64,000 bases of DNA from Bombyx mori (Eukaryota > Arthropoda > Insecta > Lepidoptera > Bombycidae): the NCBI RefSeq assembly GCF_030269925.1, contig NC_085110.1:6138001-6202000 (forward strand), read 5' to 3'. The notes beneath the pieces were generated by a model. That model was not told the DNA's origin and did no database searches. It saw nothing but the letters and a program-made list of their open reading frames with translations. Position numbers and translations under genes: made by a program. Positions within the stretch are counted from its first letter, which is position 1; each line of letters starts with the position of its first letter. Shown here piece after piece: positions 48,269-59,179 of the stretch.

Positions 48269-48415
48269 TCTATACTAATATTATAAAGAGGAAAGATTTG
48301 TTTGTTTGTTTGTATTGAATAGGCTCCGAAACTACTGAACAGATTTGAAAAATTCTTTTACTGTTTGGAAGCTACACTATTCCCGAGTGACATAGGCTAA
48401 AATCTTAATTAATAA
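48269..48415 (+). mobile_element. Helitron-like element, family F1, 3' end missing
   Basis: TC start preceded by A, TATACTAATATTATAAAGAG, TTGTTTGTTTG and GGCTCCGAAACTACTG. The CGAGGGCGGGTCGCTAG end seen in the other copies is absent. Confidence 0.65.
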
Positions 48416-49589
48416 TAAAAAAATTAGGGATCCTTACTAAAACTCTAATAATGTAACCCAAGTTGCAAAGAAATTACCTAAAATATTATTTACATCGCGT
48501 GCGCTGCTGATGATAGAATAATGTACTACGACTTTGCAGAACATTGTTATTTACAAAAAGTGTCGCCACGGCATATGTCTCACTATTGTAGTTATGCTGC
48601 AATAAGTGTTCTTTTATTTAAAAAAATAAAACAACGTCAAATATCGTTGAAATTTTTGTTAAAGACCCGAGCGGAGCCGGAGCGGGCCGCTTGTAAATTA
48701 GGAAGATTTTATGTAATTTTTTATATTATTTAATATTTTAGGCAAGATTTGAAATTGATTCGTACAATGGTAATTGTTTTCAGAGTTTTGTGCACAAAAT
48801 ATTCATGACATTTCTAAGAGTGCTTCGAAATTTAATCTAGTCCCAACGCTATTGCTCGGCAGAATATTGAACAAGTTATATTCATAGAAAATCGTTTTGT
48901 CTTTGAAATACGAATTCAACTGTTATTTTTTCAGTTACAAGCAATTTTCGCAAGTACTTTGATATGTAGCTTATTCTTGCAAATTTGAGACTTTTTAATT
49001 TCAAAATTTAAATGTTACCATACTAGTGCAATAAATTAAAGTTTACGTTATTAAAGCAACAAATTTGTGATTTCTGGAAATATCATTTTCCTGTGTTTGT
49101 TTTTCGGGATTGTAAAATGAAAATTTGAACCAACTTGAAATTTGATGTATTTTTCAACAGTTGTACATTGTATTTGAAATATTTTTCAATCTAGAAACAT
49201 GGCAACAGAGTTAGCAAAGTCGAAACAATTTGCAACATTTTTAAATGTAAATCAGCCTTTCTGATTACCTATAGCGGGCAATCCTTTTTTATCATTATTT
49301 CTAATTTACTAGTAATTTAAAAAAAAAATACGAACGGCTAATATGGCTATCATATGTTACATTTGAAAAATAAAGAATATTTACCTATTTTTTAATTGGT
49401 TATCTTAAATAGGTCCTGGATTTGCAAAACCTCATATTCGAGTTTTTCTTATTAATGTGTTCTTTCTTGGAATATGCGTAGGCATTTCAAAGAGTATTAA
49501 TGTATTCATGTACAGTAACAATATTTCATGATCAGATTCTGCTCTTCTCTCTCTCTCTTCCCTGATGGGTTGCTCGCCACATAGTGTGA
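48416..49589. other. No gene recognised
   Basis: AT-rich; a 70-codon plus frame at 48521-48733 has no motif. Confidence 0.45.
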
Positions 49590-49690
49590 CCATCAAGTTG
49601 GCTTAGCGGTAGTAACCTATGGTTTCACAGGATCCGGTTTTGTTTCCCGATCCGAGTTAGGATTTTTGTGAAAGTCATAGAAAACTTTAA
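49590..49690 (+). repeat. tRNA-derived SINE head, decayed
   Basis: GTTGGCTTAGCGGTAGTAAC (A-box-like) then CACAGGATCCGGTTTTG and CCCGATCCGAG. The 3' continuation TTTTTGTGAAAGTCATAG resembles the body at 58.8 kb. Not a functional tRNA. Confidence 0.45.
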
Positions 49691-50680
49691 GTACTTGCTC
49701 TTGGCTTGTACGTGTTTTTGTAAATCTATTACACTAGAGAATACTAAGTAGCTTTTGACGTTTGAGTGTGTTTAGTTATTTAATATTGCGAACATTAATA
49801 TTATAACTCGGGGCTATAGAGTACGATACATCTGTTTAATTTATTGTTTTATTCAGTAATTTAGTTTTAGCTAATTTAAAACTAGATGTAAATAATAAAT
49901 ATTATATCCTTATCACATACAATTGAACGCGAAAGGTGCCATTGAATGTTAATAAAATTTTTACTACGGATAATGGGATTATGAATCAATTTAGGAATGT
50001 AATAAAGCTTTTCAGTATAAAAAAATTCATGTAAATCGCTGCAGCAGCTATTTTATAATTCGCGAACGAACAAAAAAAGCAGCAGACAAAATAAAGGGTA
50101 ATTTGGGACTTTTTTTTATTTCGTTTATTATTTTGTTTCTTCTTAAAAGCTTTACTGTTCATAACATGATAAACGAGACTTGCCCGATTTTTTTAAATTA
50201 TCTATTCGATAAACCTGAATACATATCATTAAATTTGGGGAAAAAAATTTAAGAACACATCCAGATACGGCTTATTTTTAATTTAATTAAAGGTCAGAGG
50301 TGTTAGATAAAGAGTAATGGCGCCATTCGGTATTTATAAGCACTTTCAATGTTTTTTTTGTCAATTTTTGTCTTCGTTAGATACACTTTGATCTTAAGAA
50401 CTGTTTTTTTTCAGAAGTAGCAAAGTTATATTGTGACGTTTCGAACCAAACTTACCCTTCGTTTTCCTGTCGGCTTTTCCGATATCGTATGATTTCGTTT
50501 CCTCATGATGGCCATTATATTAAAACATTTTAGTACACACAAATATTAAAACATTAATTGTTTTCACATTACACTGATTTAATTTATACAAATAGTACGA
50601 ACCATATCCATATACATATAATTCATGGGCACTTGTCCTACTACGATTCACATATCCGATCGAACGGTTCCGACTTTTGT
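49691..50680. other. No gene or repeat recognised
   Basis: AT-rich sequence with short frames only. Confidence 0.45.
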
Positions 50681-50880
50681 AATGCAAGTTGCGTACAGTT
50701 TGTGTGTGTGTTTGGAAAATGCGTGTTCCGCGTGTTCCCGCGCGTACCGAAGTGTTTTAAACGCTGGAGGCGTCCGCGTCGCTCAGCGATCCCAACTTAG
50801 AGTAGAGCGAGCAGCGAGCATCATCTGCGAGGCGTCTCTGCGTCCCGCCACCCACGCACCCCTCACTCCTCATCAGATAA
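50681..50880 (+). other. CpG-rich island of unknown role
   Basis: About 200 bp (GCGTGTTCCGCGTGTTCCCG, GGCGTCCGCGTCGCTCAGCG) in an AT-rich setting, with no match to the GC-rich retroelements here and no A tail. Two overlapping 80-90-codon frames show no domain. It could be a 5' UTR or promoter of a host gene, or an old repeat. Confidence 0.3.
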
Positions 50881-53007
50881 GCTACTTTTTCTGATATCAA
50901 TATTTAAACTCATTTAGCGACCCTTTCTAATGAGGGTTAGATATTAATCCCCACAGCTCGAACATTCCATTCTCTCATGTCTCTTACTATTATGGATTTG
51001 TCTTGACGATCAATAGATGTTTATACTACGATTTGTAACTTATTTTCTGTTCGCGAAACGAACGTTTGGAAATGGAAGAAATCCTAATCTCTTCAAACCG
51101 TTTGTGGTTGTAAAATTTATGAACGAATATATTTTATAGTGTCGTATATGGTAGAACACACGCTTGGTGTTAAGTATGGCATTCATATTGAGACGTGAAC
51201 GCGAAATCGTAACTGCATTAGTTTAACGCTCTCCTAATGCTACCCCGCCCTAATAAGTGGGGTGAGGGCTCTGCAGAAATAGGCTGTCAGTAGTTCCAAC
51301 CCATGCAATCCTACAGCTCGCCACACGGCTAGCGATTACGCTTAATTAATATCTTTAAATTTTGTTTGTTTATTAAATGTTGTTTTATTTGTTATCTTTA
51401 TCATGGAAGTTGTTTGTGAATTCATTATGTTATGTATACAATTTAAAACAAATGACCATGAAATAGTTAGTTAGATAGTTGGCTTATGGTCAAACCGTGA
51501 TAGTCCCCGGACTACTAAGCGTCTTGCTCATCAAGTTCGTTTAAACTTAGTAAGAGCGAGATTGCAACAATTAATTTAGATCTTTATTTAATGAAAATTA
51601 AATATTGATGTAATTTTTTTATTGTTTTAAATAAAAAAATTAGAAATCAAATTTATTCGATTACAGAGTACTCATGTTCACAAAAAAAATCTTTGAATGA
51701 ATCAAAACACTACTGTTGAAGCTAACTCGACTTTAAGTTACAATTATTGTAAATTGGTTGAACGGGGTTGACTGTACGTTGAAGTATAGTTTTGTTTCGG
51801 TTAGTTATTACAAAATGTTGGCCTGATCATAAACAGTGATAATAAATAAAACCGATTTGGTACAAACCTACACAGCGACAAGTGCTTTTTTGTTCCCCGT
51901 CTGTACCGAACCATATTTGGTAATGACGTATTGCAATGCAGTGCGGGACCACAATTATTTAAGTTTTTATCGTCAATTACACCTTGAATAAATGACAAAA
52001 AAAAATGTAATAAATGTAAATGACACACAATAATGATTACAATCATTTTTACGGTTATAACCTCCGGTCAATATAAATTCATCATTCATAGTTTCCGAAA
52101 TTTTCAATATTTTGTGAAGGGTCTGTTTCTGTCTGATTTCAAAAGGCTGACAGTAACTTTCGTAATAGATTTTTAATCATGAGTACAAAATAGAGTATTG
52201 ATCGAGGATTTTTAAATTATATTTTTTCCAAAACCACGCCCATCCCACGTCAGAAAAAAAAGGTAATCGCACTGACATTTTCTAGTTAAAGTTTTTAATC
52301 TTAAAAATCACGGAATACAACATTCGGAGCATGTCCGCATCGGTCTACTGACAATCATTGAAAGAAATTGAAAGATAAGTACGTAATTTCATTGAAATCG
52401 GAATTGAAAAATCGGTACCTGTCTGCGCAATTCGAACATCGGCACGGTTGTAGCGTACTATACTAATACAACGACTGTTTTATCAATCTGGACACGACGA
52501 CTTTCAGGCTTGCTCCAAAAGATTTTCTTTCGCTGAACTTTTTTCAAAGTGGATTGCGTGGGAATACCTACTTTCCCTATAGATGAGTAAGTAGTGTTAT
52601 ATACTATTAAGTTAATTTTAACTCTTTATTTTTGAAGTTACAAACGATAAAAATTCACACAGTATTATTGGAAATAGACAAATCCGTTGTTAGGCTGCAC
52701 GGTTTTGCAACGACGTCTTTGTTATTCCAAAACGTAGTATAGTTAGCTATAGTTTCTATGCAATTAGGACGACAAATCTCAAATCTCATTTAGGCGACTC
52801 GGAGGATCAATAAAGAAATATTAAATGTTTTGATCATCGCTCTGTAGCTAACGAAGAACTCAACCATATTATCACTAATGATACAAAAGATAATATAAAG
52901 ATGTCTTTTGCATAACTAGGTACCTAGAATAGGGTTGAAGCATTCCATTGGAACTAGTTACATACGAAACGAATTGCGTTGCGAAAAAAATCACATCAAA
53001 TCAATCA
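50881..53007. other. No gene recognised
   Basis: AT-rich. At 51150-51310 some Bm1-like order survives (CTTGGTGTTAAGTATGG; TGCAGAAATAGGC), too weak for a firm call. Confidence 0.4.
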
Positions 53008-53235
53008 CTCTTGTGAGTCCGCGCGGATAGGTACCACCACCCTGCCTATTTATGCCGTGAAGCAGTAATGCGTTTCGGTTTGAAGGGTGGGGCAGTCGTT
53101 GTGACTATATTGAGACCTTAGAACTTATATCTCAAGGTGGGTGGCGCATTTACGTTGTAGATGTCTATGGGCTCCAGTAACCACTTAACACCAGGTGGGC
53201 TGTGAGCTCATCCACCAATCTAAGCAATAAAAAAA
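53008..53235 (+). repeat. Bm1-type SINE, 5'-truncated
   Basis: Begins CTCTTGTGAGTCCGCG and ends CTAAGCAATAAAAAAAC; little diverged. Confidence 0.88.
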
Positions 53236-53316
53236 CACATAAGCATTACTTTCTCGTAGCATCCTCGTTCGCCTAGCATCAATGAACATTAATGAAAATA
53301 ATCTTAGATATAGGTA

Positions 53317-54620
53317 CCTAGTCTTGCCATAAATACTGAGACAAAGGAAAAAAAAATTCTATTGCCAATAACATTTATTACTTTAACAGTGTGTTAGTTT
53401 AATACATAAATATAAAACAATTAAAGTATAAAAAGCTTATTTGAAGTGATCTCCATTGGCTGCAACACAGTCCTTTAAGCGTTGAGGTCAGTTAACAATA
53501 AAAGCACGCACTCTTTCCATGGAAAAATTATTCACTGCCAATCGTACGGATTTTTTTAGGGACTCCAAATTATCATGGCGTTTAGAGCAAGCCGTACTCT
53601 CTAAAACTGACCATTAATCATAATCCAGCGGATTAAGATCGGGAATAGACGACGGCCAGTCTTCAGCTCTGATGAAGTCCGAAACGTTCGTTTCCAACCA
53701 AGACTGCGTAGACCGAGCTTTATGAGCTGGCACCGAGTCTTGCTGGAAGGACCATTCTTGATTATTGAACATGGTGTTGTTAAGGGGCTTCACTACCTTC
53801 TCAAGAATGGTATCTTGATACACTTGTGCCGATGTTTTGATACCTTTTTCACAAAAGTATGGCTCAGTCACTCCTTCATAGCTAATACCTCACCAAACCA
53901 TCACTGAAGTCGGATAATGCCCACGCTGCACTCTGTCGACTAATTGGGAAGCTTTCTTAGAGCTTTGAGCATAAATACGGTCATTTTGTTTGTTAAAATG
54001 TTGCTCAATTGTAAAAAAATTCTCATCCTTAAACAAAATTTTTCTATGACCTCCCTTTGCGTACCGCTTCAGTAGTTGTTTCGATTTTACCACCCTATTC
54101 TCTTTTAAATTATCAGTTAAGAAATTACCAGTACGTCTCTTATAGGTTGCAAGTCCTAAGTCATCTTTTAAAATACGCGACATGGTTCTAGGTGCTATCT
54201 TCATCTCCCGAGATAAAATCTTTTGCTTTCGGACAGGATTTCTTCGAATTCTTTCCCTTACTGCTTTGACCACATTTTTCGTACGAACACTACGTGGAAG
54301 GCCAGATCTTTTTCTGTCACAAACAGAGGAGGTCTCATTGCACCTATTAATAGCCTGGTACACAAACATTTTACTAATACCAAGCGTATGGAGAGTTTTA
54401 AAAATTGCATTTGGCTCCATACCTACTTTGTGTAATGCAATCACAGCGATTCGGTTCTATTTATCACCCCACTCTATTTTAATATCGCAAAATATTGTAT
54501 AATGTATTGGCGCTAAAATGAGAAAACTGAATGAGCAATCATATAAAAATGACAGATTCCAAATTCAAATATAATATTTTGTTTATTTTTAATTGTAACA
54601 GTATTTATGGCCAGACTAAG
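53317..54620 (-). mobile_element. Mariner element, DD37D type, 1,304 bp, inactive
   Basis: Terminal inverted repeats CCTAGTCTTGCCATAAATAC (left) and CTTAGTCTGGCCATAAATAC (right, reverse complement) are flanked by TA on both sides (53315-53316; 54621-54622), as expected for Tc1/mariner insertion. It encodes a transposase relic on the minus strand. Length and structure are those of a complete element. It inserted about 80 bp downstream of a Bm1 tail. Confidence 0.9.
53437..54477 (-). pseudogene. DD37D mariner transposase with four in-frame stops
   Basis: On the minus strand the frame stays open from the expected start (now ATA, 54475-54477) to the terminal TAA (53437-53439), except for stops at 54457-54459 (TAG), 53890-53892 (TGA where MVWW is expected), 53614-53616 (TAA after NPLDYD) and 53488-53490 (TGA). 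The HTH region, KDENFF (first Asp), FQQDSVPAH (second Asp) and NPLDYD (third Asp, 37 residues after the second) are all present. No frameshift was seen, so decay is by point mutation. Known maT/Bmmar-type mariners share DD37D spacing. Confidence 0.88.
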
Positions 54621-55399
54621 TATACAATATGGAAAATTTGACAGCAGTTCGCTGTATATTTAAATGTGGACGAATAACAAACACCTTATTCGTTAGTGAT
54701 CAATAAACCTGTTAACTATTCGAAACGTTGGAAACAATATAGTGAATATAATAAATGCAAGTAAACCACGAAAGTAGTTGAATTACTTAATTATGGTTAT
54801 AGCTCGCGGAAATCGAATACTAAAAAAAAATTGACCTTACAATTGGTTGAGTCTAATTTACATAAAATATATTATTGAAAGAAGCCGCGAAGTCTAATGT
54901 TAATGATATAATTTAAACTTCCATGTGAGATTGTTGTCATAGGAAAACTATATTTATCGACACAAAAAGTCAAACCTAAATAAACTCTTATTTTTAAATT
55001 GGAATGTATTATAAATAATATCACGACAACCGCTTTTAGTTCAGCATTAATATTCTGCGATATAGCAAAGCAATCGGTAATTTGTTAATAATCTGTGAAC
55101 ACGGTTTAATGTTTTAAATCAATACATTTATATGTAAATTGTTATGTACGTTTAAGTGACTATTGCTGTAGGCAGGGCTGTCTGTGCGTTTTGAAAATAA
55201 ATAAATACTATGAGATATTTAACCGAGTTCCAAAATGGAGGAGGTTCTCAGTTCGCCTTTTTTGTTTTTTTTCTAGATGAACTGATTTTAATGATTCTTT
55301 TTTATTTGAAAACTGGTGTTTCTAATTGTCTCAAGTGGTCCCATTTAAATTTTAACAGGATCTGACCAGTAGTTTTGAGGTATTCCCAATAATCCATAT
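54621..55399. other. No gene or repeat recognised
   Basis: AT-rich sequence with short frames only. Confidence 0.45.
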
Positions 55400-55740
55400 T
55401 TAATTGATTTCGACTACATTGATGATATTCTCATTCTATTTCGTTGAAGGCGCTTTTTTATATTAAGAGTCGAAACTATACTAGTTGTTGAGAGATTCCA
55501 TTCAAACACAAATTTTATAGATTCCAATGAACATTATATTTTATTTCTTAGAGCAAATTATAAAGAAACCATTAATAGCATTATAACATTACCGAGTCTA
55601 ATGCACGTTTATAGGTACGTCCTCATTTCACGAATCAATGGAGCGTGCAAACAAGCTTTTAGGCAATAATTTAGGAACTAGACTATTGTCCTGTAGCCCA
55701 AAAAAACGACGAAATAAATTTGATTATTTCTGAACTACAA
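55400..55740 (+). pseudogene. Possible reverse transcriptase relic (YIDDIL motif)
   Basis: A frame near 55408 reads DYIDDILILFR then a stop, and further on RFHSNTNFIDSNEHYILFL. Y-DD is the catalytic core of reverse transcriptases, but a seven-residue motif can arise by chance. No flanking domain or element boundary was found. Confidence 0.25.
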
Positions 55741-55780
55741 ACTTATGTGATGTTAAGTTGTTTTCGGTTATTCAAGTTAT

Positions 55781-55890
55781 CGTCCCAGTATTGTGAACGC
55801 CACCAACACTTTGAGAGGAGAACGCGAAGTCTTATCGTTCCAGTATTGTGAAAGCCACCACCACGTTGAGATGAGAACGCGAAGTCTCAA
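55781..55890 (+). repeat. Tandem duplication, 55-bp unit x2
   Basis: CCAGTATTGTGAACGCCACC / CCAGTATTGTGAAAGCCACC and GAACGCGAAGTCT in both units; about six differences between units. The sequence also faintly resembles the Bm1 CCACC-TTGAGA region. Confidence 0.75.
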
Positions 55891-56092
55891 TCAAAGAACA
55901 GAATCTAAGTTTCAAAATTTAAACAAAATTTGGTGGCTTCAGACTATTAAGTTTTCCACGATTAGGGTTTAGTAAAAAACGATTCCTTTTCGAAGAAAAT
56001 CTTTCTATAGGGTTAAGTGGTAAAACTCACTAAACCAACTAGGAGGGTAGGTAGTTATATTTGTCCGTTCATACCATTGTAGACGCAGCTTT

Positions 56093-56337
56093 TTACTGGT
56101 GGTAGGACCTCTTGTGAGTCCGCGCGGGTAGGTACCACCACCCTGCCTATTTCTGCCGTGAAGCAGTGACGCGTTTCGGTTTGAAGGGTGGGGGCAGCCG
56201 TTGTAACTATACTGAGACCTTACAAGTTATCTCAAGGTGGGTGGCGCATTTACGTTGTAGATGTCTATGGGTTCCAGTAGCTACTTAACATCAGGTGGGC
56301 TGTGAGCTCGTCCACGCATCTAAGCAATAAAAAAAAA
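56093..56337 (+). repeat. Bm1-type SINE, truncated at TTACTGG
   Basis: TTACTGGTGGTAGGACC start, well preserved, A tail of nine bases after CAATAA. Confidence 0.9.
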
Positions 56338-56835
56338 GCTTACTCGGAATCAAGGCGCTTGCGGTTACGTTGAAAAATGGTTTAACGAGTAAAGCTTAAA
56401 GCGTGTTAATGAAAATTTCTATAATATTATAACAAAATGTATTTATTTTGGTAGCATATTGTTAGCTGCCAACCATAGGTCAGACTTGAAATTTCTTGCT
56501 AAAAGCTAATAATTATCTTACTTATTTGATGACCACTAAATGTCAATTCGCATAGTTTCGCATCAACGCTGCACACAAAATAAATAATAGTACTTTAGCG
56601 AAATTTGTTTAAATAAGCATTACTGTAGGTTTCTGAATGCACACAATAAACACAGACGAGTGACACACTTCGATTGTTAATAAAAAATAGTAAGAATGGT
56701 TTCAGCGGCAGTAGTACTTGTAGTTAAATTGGTTGCACACAATTCATGACGTCAGCACCATTAGGTGCGCTTGTTCGAGAGAGATAGCAGAATTTTTCCT
56801 ACCCATCTGCCAGTAATTTCGAGGGACTATTCTGG
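56338..56835. other. No gene or repeat recognised
   Basis: AT-rich sequence with short frames only. Confidence 0.45.
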
Positions 56836-57042
56836 ATTGAAGAAGACGGACGAGTTCACGGGACTCGGCGTAGGAGAGCTTGTTATCATTTGTCCTAGAA
56901 AGAGCAGTGCTTCGCTGAATGTACCACTAGATAAGAATTGCCATCCACTGAGAAGATCCGGCGAGAAACTCAGTGGATAAATTTGAACGTCGAACTCTTC
57001 GTCGCATTCGCCGAGAACGGCGCCCGGTGCATGGAATACCTT
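56836..57042 (-). repeat. Family C fragment
   Basis: GAGTTCACGGGACTCGG, GAGCAGTGCTTCGCTGAATG, GAAGATCCGGCGAGAAACTC and CTCTTCGTCGCATTCG match the family C core order; no T run at the left, so the 3' end is missing. Confidence 0.65.
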
Positions 57043-57278
57043 ATGGCATCGATATATTTTAACTATAACCCCAACCTTTCTAGTCAACTAAAAAAATAAA
57101 CATTATCAAGTTGGTTTATTCACTACGAATTTCGATGGCGTTTATACAGAAACATTTCGAATCAATTAAATTTACTTTATGTTTTAATTATTATACGCAA
57201 CGAACATAATAATATGTATGAAACGAATAAGTTGCGTAATGGGCTTAATTTCACGGAGCAAGCTCTCGATATAATATA

Positions 57279-58586
57279 ACTAGTCAGGTCATAAGTATTG
57301 TCACACAGTAAAAACTTTTCTTTTAGAATGCTGGCCACATAAAAGTTTATTGAATTCGAATTTCGTATTGTTCATGAAAATAAAAAAAAATATACTTTTA
57401 GAATTTTACTCATTTTTAAATATGGATGGACGCTTAAAGAGGACCGTGTTGCAGTTATTGCGTTGCATTGTTGCGGTTACGCGCCAATTCAAATTTTTAA
57501 CATACTGAAAATTTTGAATATAACCAAAAGATTCGTTTATCGTACCATCAAACGATACAATGAAGACTCTAGTGTAGATGACAGGTCAAGAAGTGGGCGC
57601 CCTCAGTCTGTTAGGACTCCAGCAGTGATAAAAGCTGTGAAGGCGCGAATTCAAAGAAATCCCAAACGTAAGCAGAAACTGTTGGCCCTTCAGATGGGGT
57701 TAAGCAGAACCACGGTGAAAAGGGTGTTAAATGAAGACTTAGGGCTTCGGGCATATCGAAGAAAAACAGTACATCGTTTGAATGCTCGTCTAATGGATCT
57801 GAGACTGAAGAGATGCCGCGCTTTGTTGAAGCGGTACGCGGGAAAAAAATATCGGGATTATCTTTTTTCGGATGAAAAAATTTTTACCGTAGAAGAGAGC
57901 TACAACAAACAAAATGATAAGGTGTACGCACACAGTAATGAAGAAGCGAGCAACCATATTCCGCGTGTCCAACGAGGTCATTTTCCATCCTCGCTCATGG
58001 TATGGTTGGGAGTTTCTTATTGGGGCTTAACAGAGGTACATTTTTGTGAGAAAGGTGTAAAAACGAATGCAGTTGTGTATCAAAATACAGTCCTGACGAA
58101 CCTTGTGGAACCTGTTTCTCATACCATGTTCAATAACAGGCACTGGGTATTGCAACAAGATTCGGCGCCAGCTCATAGAGCGAAGAGCACACAAGACTGG
58201 CTGGCGGCGCGTGAAATCGACTTCATCCGGCACGAAGACTGGCCCTCCTCCAGTCCAGATTTGAATCCGTTAGATTACAAGATATGGCAACACTTGGAGG
58301 AAAAGGCGTGCTCAAAGCCTCATCCCAATTTGCAGTCACTCAAGACATCCTTGATTAAGGCAGCCGCCGATATTGACATGGACCTCGTTCGTGCTGCGAT
58401 AGACGACTGGCCGCGCAGATTGAAGGCCTGTATTCAAAATCACGGAGGTCATTTTGAATAAACTTTAGTATCATAAGAATCTATGTTTTGTTAAATTCAT
58501 TTTGGTATATGAATGGTTACATAATGAATAAACTTGTTTCAATTATTTTACATTAAACATGTGACAGAATTTATGACCTGACTAGG
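57279..58586 (+). mobile_element. Mariner element, DD37D type, 1,308 bp, nearly intact
   Basis: Inverted ends ACTAGTCAGGTCATAAG and CCTAGTCAGGTCATAAA (right end reverse-complemented), bounded by TA at 57277-57278 and 58587-58588. It carries one long transposase frame in the plus orientation, about 140 bp of 5' leader and about 125 bp of 3' trailer. The ends differ from those of the 53317 element, so it is a separate subfamily of the same lineage. Confidence 0.92.
57463..58461 (+). CDS. Mariner transposase, DD37D (maT/Bmmar-like), start codon lost
   Basis: Mariner transposases bind the terminal inverted repeats in the nucleus and move the element by cut and paste into TA. Counting from the TTG at 57463 (332 residues): two helix-turn-helix regions (about 5-35 and 72-92) with SGRPQSVRT between, a basic RNPKRKQK stretch (65-72), then the catalytic Asp137 (FSDEKIF), Asp233 (LQQDSAPAH) and Asp271 (NPLDY), 37 residues apart. 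No stop interrupts it. The frame is open back to 57343 and reads WTLKEDRVAVIALH just upstream, as expected of the true N-terminus. The only nearby ATG (57422) is out of frame. Translation would need TTG or a repaired start, so activity is doubtful although the catalytic core is complete. Confidence 0.9.
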   Translation: MHCCGYAPIQIFNILKILNITKRFVYRTIKRYNEDSSVDDRSRSGRPQSVRTPAVIKAVKARIQRNPKRKQKLLALQMGLSRTTVKRVLNEDLGLRAYRRKTVHRLNARLMDLRLKRCRALLKRYAGKKYRDYLFSDEKIFTVEESYNKQNDKVYAHSNEEASNHIPRVQRGHFPSSLMVWLGVSYWGLTEVHFCEKGVKTNAVVYQNTVLTNLVEPVSHTMFNNRHWVLQQDSAPAHRAKSTQDWLAAREIDFIRHEDWPSSSPDLNPLDYKIWQHLEEKACSKPHPNLQSLKTSLIKAAADIDMDLVRAAIDDWPRRLKACIQNHGGHFE

Positions 58587-58784
58587 TATAATATAGCGTT
58601 CGGGTTGTTTGCTAAATAGTTTGTTTGATTATTATTGATTCACAGTGTTTTTATTGTGTCTCGCTGGTAGATTTCGGGTTTGTTTGCTCTTGGACTATGC
58701 CTCTAAAAGTCTTAACCAATTGAGTTCAAAATTTTAAATACTAGGATTTTCTTCTGTGTTTTAACAGCGAAAACAAAAACACAA
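58587..58784. other. No gene or repeat recognised
   Basis: Short AT-rich spacer. Confidence 0.4.
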
Positions 58785-58895
58785 GAAAAGAACCCAGATA
58801 CCAAATTTTTCACAAAGATAGACCGGGATCCGAACCAGAGCCTTGGTACAGAAGTCAAATCACTAACTACCAGACCAACGAGGAGATTGACTGAG
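58785..58895 (-). repeat. tRNA-derived SINE head
   Basis: Minus strand: GTTGGTCTGGTAGTTAGTGA (A-box-like), then CTCTGGTTCGGATCCCGG (B box), followed by TTGTGAAAAATTTGGTATCT and a T/A-rich stretch. This is the usual order of a tRNA-headed SINE. No closed cloverleaf, so not a tRNA gene. Confidence 0.6.
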
Positions 58896-59120
58896 TAGGT
58901 GTAAATGTAATCAGTAATATTTATGCTGACTTGTTCCTTGTTATTCATTATATCGGCTTGTTTGTTAACGGATCTAGGGCATTGGGAATTGTCTGATTAG
59001 CGAAGCTAAATAAAGATTGGGTATTTCCAAAGTAAAATAAAAAGAGATTTCAACCTCAAGCAAGATGGCTGGCGGAATTCATGTTTTCATTTTTATGGTA
59101 TTTTATTTTATTATTTTTTA

Positions 59121-59179
59121 TGGTGACCACCATGCATCGGGTGGGCTGAGAGCTCGTACGCCCACCTACATATTAAAAA
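59121..59179 (+). repeat. Bm1-type SINE 3' scrap
   Basis: GGTGACCACCATGCATCGGG, TGGGCTGAGAGCTCG and CCCACCTACATATTAAAAAA parallel the last 60 bases of Bm1. Confidence 0.5.

Noticed and set aside
53722..53907. Frames antisense to the mariner relic (also 54182-54502 and 54223-54435)
   Set aside because: Shadow frames of the transposase pseudogene on the opposite strand.
58785..58895. Possible tRNA gene
   Set aside because: A and B boxes are present but the acceptor and anticodon stems do not close; fits a SINE head.
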